Positions 25,529 through 34,286 of a stretch of DNA of 64,000 nt are shown piece by piece (within the stretch, counting starts at the first letter, position 1; every line of letters starts with the position of its first letter). The DNA is from Nitrospira sp. Its GTDB lineage: Bacteria; Nitrospirota; Nitrospiria; Nitrospirales; Nitrospiraceae. The stretch covers positions 558,001 to 622,000 of the forward strand of contig CP060501.1 in the NCBI GenBank assembly GCA_024760545.1. The letters are read 5' to 3'. Position numbers and translations under genes: made by a program. The notes under the pieces are model-generated. The model was not told the origin of the DNA, did not search any database, and saw only the letters and a list, made by a program, of their open reading frames with translations.

Positions 25529-25673
25529 GGGTGCCTGACTATAACACGTGCCTCCGGCGCTCCAAATCCCCTCAAAGTAGCTACTGAGTAGGACGGCGTG
25601 GAATTTTCCGCATGGCCTTGCCTTCTGAAGTTGGCTATACTAACCCCGCGACATTCAAAGGGCCTTTTTTGTG

Positions 25674-26852
25674 ATGGACGAATTTACTGCACCGCGCAGA
25701 TTGCTCTTAGGCCCCGGTCCGAGCATGGTTCATCCCCGGGTGCTGCGTGCCATGGCGACTCCGATCGTGGGACATTTGGACCCGACTTTCCTGCGAGTGA
25801 TGAATGACATCCAGTCCCTCTTGCGCCATGTCTTTGCGACCACCAATCGTTTTTCGATTGCGGTCTCTGGTACCGGGTCAGCTGGTATGGAGGCAGCGGT
25901 CGTCAACGTGGTGGAGCCGGGTGATGCCGTGATCGTAGGCATCAACGGGGTGTTCGGCACTCGGCTCGCAACGATCGTTGAACGTTGCGGAGGCAAGGCT
26001 ATTCGTGTGGAGGTTCCTTGGGGCCAGATCATCGAACCGGACGCAATTTCGTCGATTCTCCAACGGTCGGGGCCGGTGAAGGCGGTTGCACTCGTCCACG
26101 CTGAAACCTCCACGGGTGCGTGGCAACCCATCGAACCGATCAGCGCGATCTGTCGCACATACGACGTCCTGCTCATAGTCGATGCGGTCACGTCGCTTGG
26201 CGGGGTCCCCGTAGAGGTCGATCAATGGGGCATCGATGTGTGTTACGGCGCCACGCAAAAGTGTCTCAGCTGCCCACCTGGCTTGGCGCCCTTGACCTTA
26301 AGCGAGCGCGCACTTTCTGTAATCAAGAATCGGCGTGCTCCCTGTCAAAGCTGGTATTTTGACCTAGCCCTGATCGCGGATTACTGGGCAGAGCATAGTC
26401 GGACCTATCATCACACCGCACCGATTTCTATGCTGTATGCCCTGCGGGAGGCCTTGCGTCTGATCAAAGAAGAAGGACTTCCTGCCAGGTTCGCCCGGCA
26501 TGAATTGAACAGTCGCGCGCTGATGGCGGGACTGATCGCGCTCGGGTTGGAGCCGTTGCCTCCTCCTGATCACCGACTTCCGACGCTGATCTGTGTCACG
26601 GTTCCCACACCTATCAATGAAGCGAGCGTCCGATCTCAATTGCTCGAAACATCGGGCATAGAAATCGGCGGAGGCCTCGGGCATCTTAAGGGGAAAGTCT
26701 GGCGAATCGGATTGATGGGAGAATCGTCTACCGAAGCCAACGTGCTGACTTTCCTGAATGCATTGGAAGAGATCGGCATTCGAAACAAGTGGATTTCGAC
26801 CCCAGGCATTGCACTGCAGGCGGCAGCGCATACCTATAGTGTAGGACGCTAG
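25674..26852 (+). CDS. class V aminotransferase (alanine/serine-glyoxylate type)
   Basis: 392 aa, fold-type I PLP enzyme. The N-terminal LLLGPGPSMVHPRVLRAM, the SGTGSAGMEAAVVNVVEPGD segment, DAVTSLGGVPVEVDQW and the PLP-binding lysine in GATQKCLSCPPGLAP (the Schiff-base lysine) identify the alanine/serine-glyoxylate aminotransferase branch (AGXT/PucG-like). The C-terminal domain ends in a variable tail. Start GTG 25671 or ATG 25674; no Shine-Dalgarno, but a TATACT -10-like box lies near 25636. It lies 3 nt before the amidohydrolase gene, so the pair likely forms an operon. Confidence 0.9.
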   Translation: MDEFTAPRRLLLGPGPSMVHPRVLRAMATPIVGHLDPTFLRVMNDIQSLLRHVFATTNRFSIAVSGTGSAGMEAAVVNVVEPGDAVIVGINGVFGTRLATIVERCGGKAIRVEVPWGQIIEPDAISSILQRSGPVKAVALVHAETSTGAWQPIEPISAICRTYDVLLIVDAVTSLGGVPVEVDQWGIDVCYGATQKCLSCPPGLAPLTLSERALSVIKNRRAPCQSWYFDLALIADYWAEHSRTYHHTAPISMLYALREALRLIKEEGLPARFARHELNSRALMAGLIALGLEPLPPPDHRLPTLICVTVPTPINEASVRSQLLETSGIEIGGGLGHLKGKVWRIGLMGESSTEANVLTFLNALEEIGIRNKWISTPGIALQAAAHTYSVGR

Positions 26853-26855
26853 GTT

Positions 26856-28061
26856 GTGACGATTGCCATTCATCACGCTCGCCTCATCGATGGGACGGGA
26901 GCCGTTCACGACAGCACGACGCTGCTCGTGCGAGATACCAGAATCACGGCGGTCGGCCCAAGCAACGCTGTCACGATCCCGAAGGGGGCTATCCGTATCG
27001 ACGGCCGCGGCCTCACGATTCTTCCGGGACTCATCGACTGCCATGTCCACCTCTGTTTGGGAGGCGAAGCAGATGTGGTCGCCACGCTGGAATCAGAACA
27101 TCCGTCGTATACGTTGCTGAAATCGGCCAAGCATGCGAAAGCGACGATCGACGCAGGATTCACCACGGTGCGCGACGTAGGATCTCGGGATCATTCGATT
27201 TTTACCCTGAAACAGGCGATCGATTCTAGCCTTCTCCCTGGGCCGCGAATCGTTGGTGCAGGTCTTGCCATCTGCATGATCGGTGGTCATGCGCGGTTCA
27301 TTGGACAAGAAGTCGAAGGAACCGAGCAAGTCAGGCAAGCTGTCGCTAACCAAGTTGCCGCCGGGGCGGGGGTCATCAAAATCATCGCTTCGGGAGGAGT
27401 GCTGACACCCGGCACCTCGCCGGATGAGGCGCAAATGACCACGCAGGAACTTGCGGCCGCAGTCGATGCCGCACGCCAAGCGGGAAAAAAAGTGGCGGCC
27501 CATGCCCACGGAGCCTCCGGGATGAAGAACGCGATTCACGCAGGTGTGCATTCGATCGAACATGCAACGTTGTTGGATGATGAATCTGGCGCACTCATGA
27601 AGCGGTATGGGGTCTACATGGTTCCTACCCTTTCAGCCCTGGCGACCACGGCAGCCTGCCGACCGAGTTGCGGCATTCCCGAGAGTGCGTTAGACAAAGC
27701 CAAGGCCATGACCAAGCGCCATCGGGCCAGTTTCAAACATGCGCACCAAAGCGGCATCTCCATCGCCATGGGGACCGATGCCGGAACACCGTTCAACTAC
27801 CATGGAGACAATGCGCAGGAACTCGAGCGTATGGTGGCCTTCGGCATGACACCGATGGAAGCCATCGTCGCCTCGACTTCGACGGCGGCTCAATTGATCG
27901 GGATCCAGGACTCAGTCGGAACACTGACCAAGGGAATGGAGGCTGATCTTGTCATCCTGAAGGGAAATCCCCTTCGACGGATCGAGATGCTGCGAGACCG
28001 TGACAAGATTATGGGGGTGATGAAGGCCGGAAAATTCGTGTCAGGTCTGCTCGCCAAGTAA
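26856..28061 (+). CDS. amidohydrolase-family metal-dependent hydrolase
   Basis: 401 aa, TIM-barrel amidohydrolase with all metal ligands: H63/H65 (CHVHL), the carbamylated-lysine candidate K175 in VIKIIASGG, H216/H218 (AHAHG), H236 (SIEHAT) and D308 (GTDAG). Closest to the imidazolonepropionase/prolidase-like set annotated as Xaa-Pro dipeptidase-like. GTG start 3 nt after the aminotransferase stop, so translational coupling is likely. Together the pair may degrade an N-acyl or cyclic amino compound to a 2-oxo acid; that pathway is inference. Confidence 0.9.
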   Translation: MTIAIHHARLIDGTGAVHDSTTLLVRDTRITAVGPSNAVTIPKGAIRIDGRGLTILPGLIDCHVHLCLGGEADVVATLESEHPSYTLLKSAKHAKATIDAGFTTVRDVGSRDHSIFTLKQAIDSSLLPGPRIVGAGLAICMIGGHARFIGQEVEGTEQVRQAVANQVAAGAGVIKIIASGGVLTPGTSPDEAQMTTQELAAAVDAARQAGKKVAAHAHGASGMKNAIHAGVHSIEHATLLDDESGALMKRYGVYMVPTLSALATTAACRPSCGIPESALDKAKAMTKRHRASFKHAHQSGISIAMGTDAGTPFNYHGDNAQELERMVAFGMTPMEAIVASTSTAAQLIGIQDSVGTLTKGMEADLVILKGNPLRRIEMLRDRDKIMGVMKAGKFVSGLLAK

Positions 28062-28189
28062 CGCCATCACTCGATCGACATTTGTCACTGTGATGAATCG
28101 TCCGGTTTGGCGACTTGACGAAAGACTAAACAGTTCTAGCTGTCTCCCCCCTACACCTCCCCCTTGGAACGGAGTCGATCAGCGAATCT

Positions 28190-28768
28190 TCAATACTGCT
28201 CCGAATTCACGCCTCCACGCACGCACCAGGCGGGGAACGTGTAAGACGCATTGCCGCTGATCGAAAACTTCGATGGTGTTGATGTCGACCAATAGATGGT
28301 CGACTGGTGGCCAGAAAAGGCACTCGCTGAGACAGACGGCGACGCCATCGACTGATCCTGCACACTCTTGAGCTCCACCATCGAAGGCAACCGCCACCCA
28401 ATTGTGCCCCCCGCCGTCTTGCTCGCACAGTAGCGAGTCGCATCGGTCCAGGTCCTGAGAGTGGCATCGGGCGTCTCTTCCCATACCAATCCTGTCTGCT
28501 TATCCAGAACCGCACCAGGGAAGGCTGCGACAAAGCGCGTGGCAGACGAGTTGGTGATACCCTTCGCAGGGTGAGATCGCTTGATTGATGACTCCCCGAC
28601 GGGCGCTGTGATCTGACTCAGCCTGTCGATCATCACAGTCAGTTGATTGGCCAACGAAGTCTGAGTATTCGCCGAAGGGACCTCGGTCCCATAATTCATC
28701 AAGAGTCCACTGCCAGCGAGGACGACGCTTACGACCGCACCCGGCCATGTGTATCGCATGGTATTCAT
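28190..28768 (-). CDS. DUF1566 (Lcl-domain) exported protein
   Basis: 192 aa from ATG 28768, chosen for AGAGGAGGGGAG just upstream; the frame extends further but without a good start. A hydrophobic N-terminus (AVVSVVLAGSGLLMNYG) suggests export or anchoring. The C-terminal half carries the DUF1566/Lcl signature: TGLVWEETPDATLRTWTDA, then GWRLPSMVELKSV, then a terminal WCVRGG. These C-type-lectin-like modules occur in surface and fibril proteins. Partner unknown; it sits beside a long non-coding hairpin-rich stretch. Confidence 0.8.
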   Translation of the reverse strand: MNTMRYTWPGAVVSVVLAGSGLLMNYGTEVPSANTQTSLANQLTVMIDRLSQITAPVGESSIKRSHPAKGITNSSATRFVAAFPGAVLDKQTGLVWEETPDATLRTWTDATRYCASKTAGGTIGWRLPSMVELKSVQDQSMASPSVSASAFSGHQSTIYWSTSTPSKFSISGNASYTFPAWCVRGGVNSEQY

Positions 28769-28964
28769 ATAGCTCCCCTCCTCTGTTGAGGGTGGATCAC
28801 CTCTGTTCTCGCGTACGTGATACCGAAATACTACCGGCTTGACGCTTGCTACGTAGAAATAGCAAATCCTGTGCTTTTCCCCCGCAACACGCTTCAAATT
28901 CTCTGACTGGCACAAGCATTGTGGAAAATCAGGTGGTTTCGCGCGTGCTCGCGGGACCAGAGCT

Positions 28965-29012
28965 GGCTGTTTTCAACCGACTGTATCGAATCGGTTGAAT
29001 GGGAACCGATCC
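28965..29012 (+). repeat. short direct repeat, copy 1 (copy 2 near 29480-29530)
   Basis: Both copies contain ACCGACTGTATCGAA followed by a TC(A/G)GNTGAATG-like segment and share about 80 percent of bases. Read in the same frame both encode a FxRLYR-like peptide, so they may be remnants of a duplicated coding segment rather than a functional element. Confidence 0.35.
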
Positions 29013-29105
29013 AGTGAATCTGATCTGATCCGATCCGATCCATACGGCATCCTCAGTATTCGAATCACGAATGGAGCAGGTGATTCACCGGCCTATGCAA
29101 AAAGT

Positions 29106-29390
29106 CACGGCTGTTAGGCCGTGGAGGAATAGGCGACAGCCGAGTCATGGGATGGGTGACGGTGAGGTACTGATGAGGAAATACTGAGTTGTGAGTCCTG
29201 CGGTTGAATCCTAAGGACTGAGCGCCAAGTCAAGTTGGAATGGCGAGATGGCGACGATACCCGGCGGTAATGATTGTTGCTCAGCGCCGGACTCGCCGAC
29301 CCTGGCCGTGTCTCACAAGGGGATGGGTTGCTGGGAGAGGCTACCCAGCCTCTCCCAGCCTGGGACTTGCTCTATGTGCGCAGCAAGTCC
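29106..29390. repeat. cluster of four perfect or near-perfect inverted repeats
   Basis: CACGGC/GCCGTG at 29106-29111 with 29118-29123; AGTCCT/AGGACT at 29194-29199 with 29214-29219; CTGGGAGAGGCT/AGCCTCTCCCAG, a 12-bp perfect stem, at 29331-29342 with 29347-29358 (4-nt loop); GGACTTGCT/AGCAAGTCC, 9 bp, at 29363-29371 with 29382-29390. Consecutive hairpins of this density suggest a structured transcript. Confidence 0.6.
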
Positions 29391-29644
29391 TGTGCTGTCG
29401 TCGGCGCACACACTGAAATCCGATGAACAGCCTAATCACCGTGGAAATCATGCCGCTTCGCACGAACTCGCGCAGTCAGGTCTAGCCGACTTTGACCGAC
29501 TGTATCGAAATCAGCTGAATGAAAACCTATGCTGGTACATCGGGATTGATTCATCTGAATGTGCGCACATCGCTAGAACGTTAAAAATGTACCGGCCTCA
29601 TTCTCCGCACTAGGCAGCTCTACTTCATCCGGCATCGAACGAGA

Positions 29645-30283
29645 CTATCGCCGTTCGTAGAACAGCTCCAGCGCCGACGCCACGCCTTGGACACGGCCTT
29701 TGCAGAAACCTTCATCCAGGCGAGCGCGGAGTGACCGGATTGCTCGTTCATCCCCCCGCTTGACTATCCCCTGAGAGACCATCATCTCCATGGCTACCTC
29801 GACGAGGCGTCGCTTCCGCTTATTCATGTCCTCCGTGACGAGGTCTTCCATGATTTCGGACGCCCGGGTCGTGACTATCGGCTCCAGGAATGAATCATAG
29901 CCCTGTGCTTGGATTGTCCGTTCTCGAATCACCTTCAATTCCTCGCGCACCCGTGCGACATTCGGTATCAAGATCGCGAACACTTCCTTCCGGCCTTCAT
30001 CGAACAACTTCTGCTCGATTTCATCGAGAATGAGGCCGGGATCAGCCGCCGCTGAGCGCGGCTCATCTCCCCAACTTAACCGATCGTAGCTCTTGCGCTT
30101 TTCTGGGTCACCGACGATCTCATAGGCGACGTTGATCTCGCGGATCCGTTCTTCGGCATCCGTCTTGTGAGGATTGCGGTCGGGATGGTGCTCAAATACC
30201 AGTTTGCGATAGGCCTTCTTGATCTCGTCGTCGGACGCCTCCCGTGAAACGCCCAGCACCTGATAGTAGTTCGATCGCGCCAT
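29645..30283 (-). CDS. J-domain (DnaJ) protein with helical C-terminus
   Basis: 212 aa from ATG 30283. Residues 1-70 are a J domain, with Y-Y-Q-V-L-G-V near residue 6 and the HPD motif at 33-35 (HHPDRNP). There is no glycine/phenylalanine region and no zinc-finger CxxCxGxG repeats; the C-terminal ~140 residues are helical and charged ([28 protein letters not shown]). Type III J proteins stimulate DnaK for a specific client; the client is unknown. The frame extends to 30415 without a good start. It is divergent from the MFS gene. Confidence 0.8.
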   Translation of the reverse strand: MARSNYYQVLGVSREASDDEIKKAYRKLVFEHHPDRNPHKTDAEERIREINVAYEIVGDPEKRKSYDRLSWGDEPRSAAADPGLILDEIEQKLFDEGRKEVFAILIPNVARVREELKVIRERTIQAQGYDSFLEPIVTTRASEIMEDLVTEDMNKRKRRLVEVAMEMMVSQGIVKRGDERAIRSLRARLDEGFCKGRVQGVASALELFYERR

Positions 30284-30413
30284 GCGACGAACTATAGCAT
30301 GGGGTCTCATCAGCTTCACCTTGACAGTAGCAGAGATCCTCCTTAGCCTTGCGCGCACTGTAGCGCCGACCACTGCGCTGACTGAAGAAATCTCGCAGAC
30401 ATAGATCGACAGC

Positions 30414-31682
30414 ATGACTACTCTCTCTTGGCGATCCGGGGTGACCAGCTATCAGTGGTTGGTCTTATTCGTCGCCTGGTTGGGATGGGTCTTTGATGCG
30501 ATGGACGCGACAATTTACGCGATTGTCCTCCATCCGGCCCTCCACGATCTGTTGCATTCCGCAAGCGGTGGTCCTCCGACGACAGAGCAAATCGGATGGT
30601 ACGGCGGGATCATCTTTTCCATCTTTCTCATCGGTTGGGCGATCGGCGGCATCACGTTCGGCGTGCTCGCCGATCGATTCGGACGCACGAAAGTCCTGAT
30701 CGTTACAATCCTTATTTACGCCGTGTTCACCGGGGCCGCTGCATTGGCTGAGACCTGGTGGCATCTTGCACTATCCCGCTTTCTCACAGCACTCGGCATC
30801 GGCGGTGAATGGGCGGCAGGTGCCGCGATTGTGGCTGAGACGTGGCCGGAAGATAAGCGCGCCAAAGCGGCGGGTGTTCTCCAGTCAGCGTGGGCGGTGG
30901 GATTTTTTCTGGCTGCGACGATGAATCTCACATTGAAGGAAACCTATGGATGGCGCGGCTTGTTTGTGATCGGTATCGCTCCTGCGTTCGTTGCCCTCTT
31001 CGTCCGGTGGTGGGTCAAGGAACCGGAACGCTGGACCCATGCACATGAGGAGCACGCTATCCCATTGACGGCCATCTTTCATGGTGATTTACGGCGATCA
31101 ACGTTGGTGGGAACCGCGCTTGCCTTTGTCGCGGTATTCGGTCTCTGGGGTTCCACAAATTGGGCGCCGACCCTTATTCGTGAGTTGCCGGACCTCAAGG
31201 GAGAGGATCCGGCGACGCTCACCAAATACGTCAGCTACGCCATAATGGCGTTGAACGCCGGGGCGATCTTTGGCTACCTGGGCTTCGGCCCACTTGCTGA
31301 TCGCTTCGGGCGTCGACCGGTGTTCGCTCTGATGTGTTTGGGGAGTTTCATCATGTTACCGGTCACTTACCTGATACCATCGAGTTATAGCGGGATCTTG
31401 ATGCTCCTACCGATCTTAGGATTCTTTAACAACGGGATTTTCAGCGGGTTTCCGATTTATCTCCCGGAATTGTATCCGACGAAGTTACGGGCAACCGGGG
31501 CCGGATTTTGCTTTAATGCAGGTCGCGTGCTGGCCTCGGCCTCGCCATTTCTCACGGGATGGCTGGTCACGACGCTCGGCTCCTTCAGCCGGGCGGCCAG
31601 CACCATCGCCCTTATCTATTTGATTGGACTGGTAGTTTTGCTCTTTGCCCAGGAAACCAAAGGTCGTCGTCTGCCCGACTAG
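30414..31682 (+). CDS. MFS transporter, sugar/acid-porter type
   Basis: 422 aa with 12 hydrophobic helices. The signature [14 protein letters not shown] between helices 2 and 3 and the second copy [15 protein letters not shown] between 8 and 9, together with [30 protein letters not shown] (helix 4-5 loop), point to the AAHS/sugar-porter branch. Substrate could be an organic acid, an aromatic acid or a sugar. A large hydrophilic loop splits the halves as usual. Start overlaps the 5' region of the divergent J-protein gene; the ATG has a weak upstream AGCATG site. Confidence 0.9.
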   Translation: MTTLSWRSGVTSYQWLVLFVAWLGWVFDAMDATIYAIVLHPALHDLLHSASGGPPTTEQIGWYGGIIFSIFLIGWAIGGITFGVLADRFGRTKVLIVTILIYAVFTGAAALAETWWHLALSRFLTALGIGGEWAAGAAIVAETWPEDKRAKAAGVLQSAWAVGFFLAATMNLTLKETYGWRGLFVIGIAPAFVALFVRWWVKEPERWTHAHEEHAIPLTAIFHGDLRRSTLVGTALAFVAVFGLWGSTNWAPTLIRELPDLKGEDPATLTKYVSYAIMALNAGAIFGYLGFGPLADRFGRRPVFALMCLGSFIMLPVTYLIPSSYSGILMLLPILGFFNNGIFSGFPIYLPELYPTKLRATGAGFCFNAGRVLASASPFLTGWLVTTLGSFSRAASTIALIYLIGLVVLLFAQETKGRRLPD

Positions 31683-31733
31683 AGTCTTTCCACCCTTGAC
31701 TTTAGATTTTTCGAGTTTATTCTGAAACTTACG

Positions 31734-32423
31734 ATGAACACACCCAATCAAACCCCAAGAGTCTTGACCCATGACGAGCGAAAAGCTGCAGAAGCGGCGT
31801 TTTCAGGTCGTCCATTCAATCCTGGTTGGTCGGAATCTGCGAGGAGAATCTATGACGGGCTGATCCAAGCGCTTCCGATTCTGCCAGATGATTCGACCTT
31901 GGCGCCTAGCGAAGCGATTCGAGAAGAGAAGGAAACGGTTCAAGCAGATCCCTCGCTGCCGACAGCGGAAGAACCAAAGCTCGAAAGTCCCGCAAGCTTA
32001 GGAAAAGCACCCGAGGTCAAGGCAGAAGGACCGGTGAATCAGTTGATCACGAATCGGCAAGAAGCTATTCAGTCTGGTTTCCTGATTGATGTGACAACGG
32101 ATGCCCAAAAGCTGGGTATCAGTTTCCCGATTACCGTTACGAAGCCTCTGTGGGAAATGGGCATCGCCCCTTCTCAGGCGCTATCGGAGGAAGCCAAGTC
32201 CGGACGCCTGCGTGACGTATTGATGGCCTTCCGTATCCGTCTCGCCAGTCAAACCACACTCTCGCCGCTGATCGATTTTCCGGCGATGTTAGCGTTGCCG
32301 CCTGAAGGCGTGCCGCAGCCTGTGCCGCTTTTCGCATTCATTCAAGCGGACGAACAGAACCGACCGATGGCCACCCTGCTGCTGCCCAATGAGGTCTCAG
32401 CCTCGATCATTCCGACGAACTAG
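31734..32423 (+). CDS. DUF6573-family protein with N-terminal extension
   Basis: 229 aa. The C-terminal ~125 residues (SGFLIDVTTDAQKLGISFP, LWEMGIAPSQ, RLRDVLMAFRIRLASQTTL, ATLLLPNEVS) match the DUF6573 domain often found near mobile or conjugative regions. The N-terminal half is low in structure: ERKAAEAAFSGRPFNPGWSE, then acidic/Pro-rich linker (ALPILPDDS, PSLPTAEEPKLESP). Its 3' end overlaps the relic described at 32407-32760 on the other strand. Function unknown. Confidence 0.7.
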   Translation: MNTPNQTPRVLTHDERKAAEAAFSGRPFNPGWSESARRIYDGLIQALPILPDDSTLAPSEAIREEKETVQADPSLPTAEEPKLESPASLGKAPEVKAEGPVNQLITNRQEAIQSGFLIDVTTDAQKLGISFPITVTKPLWEMGIAPSQALSEEAKSGRLRDVLMAFRIRLASQTTLSPLIDFPAMLALPPEGVPQPVPLFAFIQADEQNRPMATLLLPNEVSASIIPTN

Positions 32424-32760
32424 CGAGTCTTCCTAGGCCGGCGAGTTTAGTCGCCAAGTTCCTCTCTTCCGATTCCGTTTTGATCTCCCTGTTCAGGCCT
32501 GCATCGAGCAACCGGTCGAGGATCTTCCTAAATTGCGGGCCTGGTTTTAATCCCATTGCCTTCAGATCGGTACCCGTCAGAATCGGCTTCACATGCTAAA
32601 ACGTGGTGAAGAAGGCCGACACCTGCCGCTTGATCGTTTCTCCTTTGCTCTTGGCCATGAGGGGCAACAGCGTTTCATCGGATAGTCCAGACAAGAGGTG
32701 GTACACTTCTGCCGGTTTGTGTGGTCGTTTCGATGCAAACCGACAAACCACGTTGGTAGA
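32407..32760 (-). pseudogene. 3' relic of the tRNA nucleotidyltransferase gene (second copy)
   Basis: The minus strand reads, with the intact gene at 48221-50848 as reference, ...RFASKRPHKPAEVYHLLSG (intact: RLGRKPPPKPADVYHLLSG), ...LLPLMAKSKGETIKRQVSAF, then FTTF-stop-HVKP (intact: LTTYQHVKP; CAA became TAG), then ILTGTDLKAMGLKPGPQF and so on to the end. The relic is about 350 nt, carries an in-frame stop and lacks the first 90 percent of the gene. It sits 38 nt past the nuoN stop codon and is in the same orientation as the intact gene, 15 kb away beyond nuoA. Confidence 0.9.
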
Positions 32761-32798
32761 GCGCGGCTACTGGTATGGAGTACACGGCTCGAACTGAT

Positions 32799-34286
32799 TC
32801 ATGGTCTCTGCACGGCCACCATGAGCAGGTTACTGACAGAATCTCGGATCACTTCCATCAGTGGTCCTGGATAGAGTCCTAACATGAGAATGATCGAGGC
32901 AACGAATCCCAGAGAGAAAGCAGCCGTCCAGCCTGCCGTCTGGAGAGATTGGATAGGCAGTCCTTGAAGAGCGGTTGCCTGTGCCGGCTCTTCGTCGAAC
33001 AACGTCACGATCAGTCGCAGATAGTAGTACAGGCTGACGACGCTGTTCCCGATCAGCGCCAGTACCAGCCACCACAGACCGGCGTCGACGCCAGCCGCAA
33101 TTGCATAAAACTTCCCAATGAACCCCGCTGTCACCGGGATACCGGCCAAGGACAACAGGCTCAGCGCCAGCATGGCGGCGAGCCAGGGCCGCGTCCAAAA
33201 CAACCCTTGATAGTCCTCGAAACGATTCTTGTCCCCTCCCTCGCTCGAATACACCGTCACCACGCCAAAGGCACCCAACGACATGGCACAGTATACGATG
33301 ACATAAAAGGTGACTGCTTCGGCAGCGGGAGGACCACCAGCCAGCAGCGCGACCAGCACATAGCCAAAGTGGGCGATTGAGGAATAGGCCAGGAGCCGTT
33401 TCACATTCTGTTGTAAGAGCGCAAGGACATTCCCCGTGACCATTGACACAACCGCCAGGAGGCTGAACAGATGGACAACCGGAGGCAGTTCCAACACCCC
33501 AACCTCGGTGGCGAATCGGAGTAGCAATGCCACCACTGCTGCCTTGGAGACGGTTGCGATATAGGTCGTGATGGGAGTAGGCGCTCCCTGGTATACATCG
33601 GGAATCCACATATGAAACGGTGCGAGCCCGAGCTTCAAGGCGATCCCAATGAGAACCAGGATTAATCCTCCTAACCACAGTGCAGGAACGGACTGCGCCT
33701 GTTTCATGATTGCTCCCACACCGTGAAAGGTCATGGCACCGCTTTCGAAATACAGAAGCGCTAGACCGAACAGAAGGAGCGCGGACGCGGTGATGGACAA
33801 CAGCAGGTATTTCACCGCGGCTTCGAGCGGATGGCGTCTCGTGCGTAAGTACCCGATCAGACTACAGAGGGACAGACCGAGGAGTTCGAACCCAAGAAAA
33901 AACGACACGAAATGCGCAGCCGTGGTTAGGACCAATCCCCCGAAGGTGGCCAGCAGGAGAAGCAAATAATATTCCTCCACACCTTCCTTCTCACGAAACT
34001 GGAAATTCAAGTATCGGTAAGATAATGCGATGATGACCATCGTGGCAGTCAGGACGAGTCCCATGTACAACAAGGCATGTCCATCCACGACCAGCAAGGT
34101 CGTCACGGCTCGTGGGGCCACCGTGGCCGCCCAGGGTAATGTTGCCAGCGTGAGGAGGCATGACACAAACGCGAAGATGGCGATGCGTGCATGGTGTCGC
34201 CGACAGGCAATCGCGAGCATGGTCACAAGGGAGAAGGCCCCAAGATCTAGGAGTGGTGAAAGGGCAATGAAGTCTTGGAGTGTCAT
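32799..34286 (-). CDS. nuoN: NADH-quinone oxidoreductase subunit N
   Basis: 495 aa, antiporter-like Mrp subunit of the complex I membrane arm with about 14 hydrophobic helices. Family signature GLAPFHMWIPDVYQGAPTPITTY (helix 7-8 region, with the conserved K/H proton-channel residues) and ENVKRLLAYSSIAHFGY-type NVKRLLAYSSIAHFG. Start codon overlaps the nuoM stop by 4 nt (ATGA). It is the last gene of the operon; the nucleotidyltransferase relic follows. Confidence 0.97.
   Translation of the reverse strand: MTLQDFIALSPLLDLGAFSLVTMLAIACRRHHARIAIFAFVSCLLTLATLPWAATVAPRAVTTLLVVDGHALLYMGLVLTATMVIIALSYRYLNFQFREKEGVEEYYLLLLLATFGGLVLTTAAHFVSFFLGFELLGLSLCSLIGYLRTRRHPLEAAVKYLLLSITASALLLFGLALLYFESGAMTFHGVGAIMKQAQSVPALWLGGLILVLIGIALKLGLAPFHMWIPDVYQGAPTPITTYIATVSKAAVVALLLRFATEVGVLELPPVVHLFSLLAVVSMVTGNVLALLQQNVKRLLAYSSIAHFGYVLVALLAGGPPAAEAVTFYVIVYCAMSLGAFGVVTVYSSEGGDKNRFEDYQGLFWTRPWLAAMLALSLLSLAGIPVTAGFIGKFYAIAAGVDAGLWWLVLALIGNSVVSLYYYLRLIVTLFDEEPAQATALQGLPIQSLQTAGWTAAFSLGFVASIILMLGLYPGPLMEVIRDSVSNLLMVAVQRP

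Larger units (their letters stand above)
28769..29644. other. 876-bp gene-poor stretch with hairpins and a short direct repeat
   Basis: No frame here has both a ribosome-binding site and protein-like sequence (a 121-codon frame at 29248 crosses two perfect hairpins and looks spurious). It contains several inverted repeats between 29106 and 29390, a GATCTGATCCGATCCGATCC run near 29020, and two related ~45-bp segments near 28965-29012 and 29480-29530. Possibly a structured RNA or decayed gene; unresolved. Confidence 0.5.

Noticed and set aside
29248-29613. 121-codon open frame
   Set aside because: Crosses two perfect hairpins, no ribosome-binding site, and a low-complexity translation; treated as non-coding.
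32407-32592. 61-aa frame as an independent small gene
   Set aside because: Its sequence is the C-terminus of the nucleotidyltransferase, directly preceded by an in-frame stop where the intact gene has CAA; a relic is the better reading.
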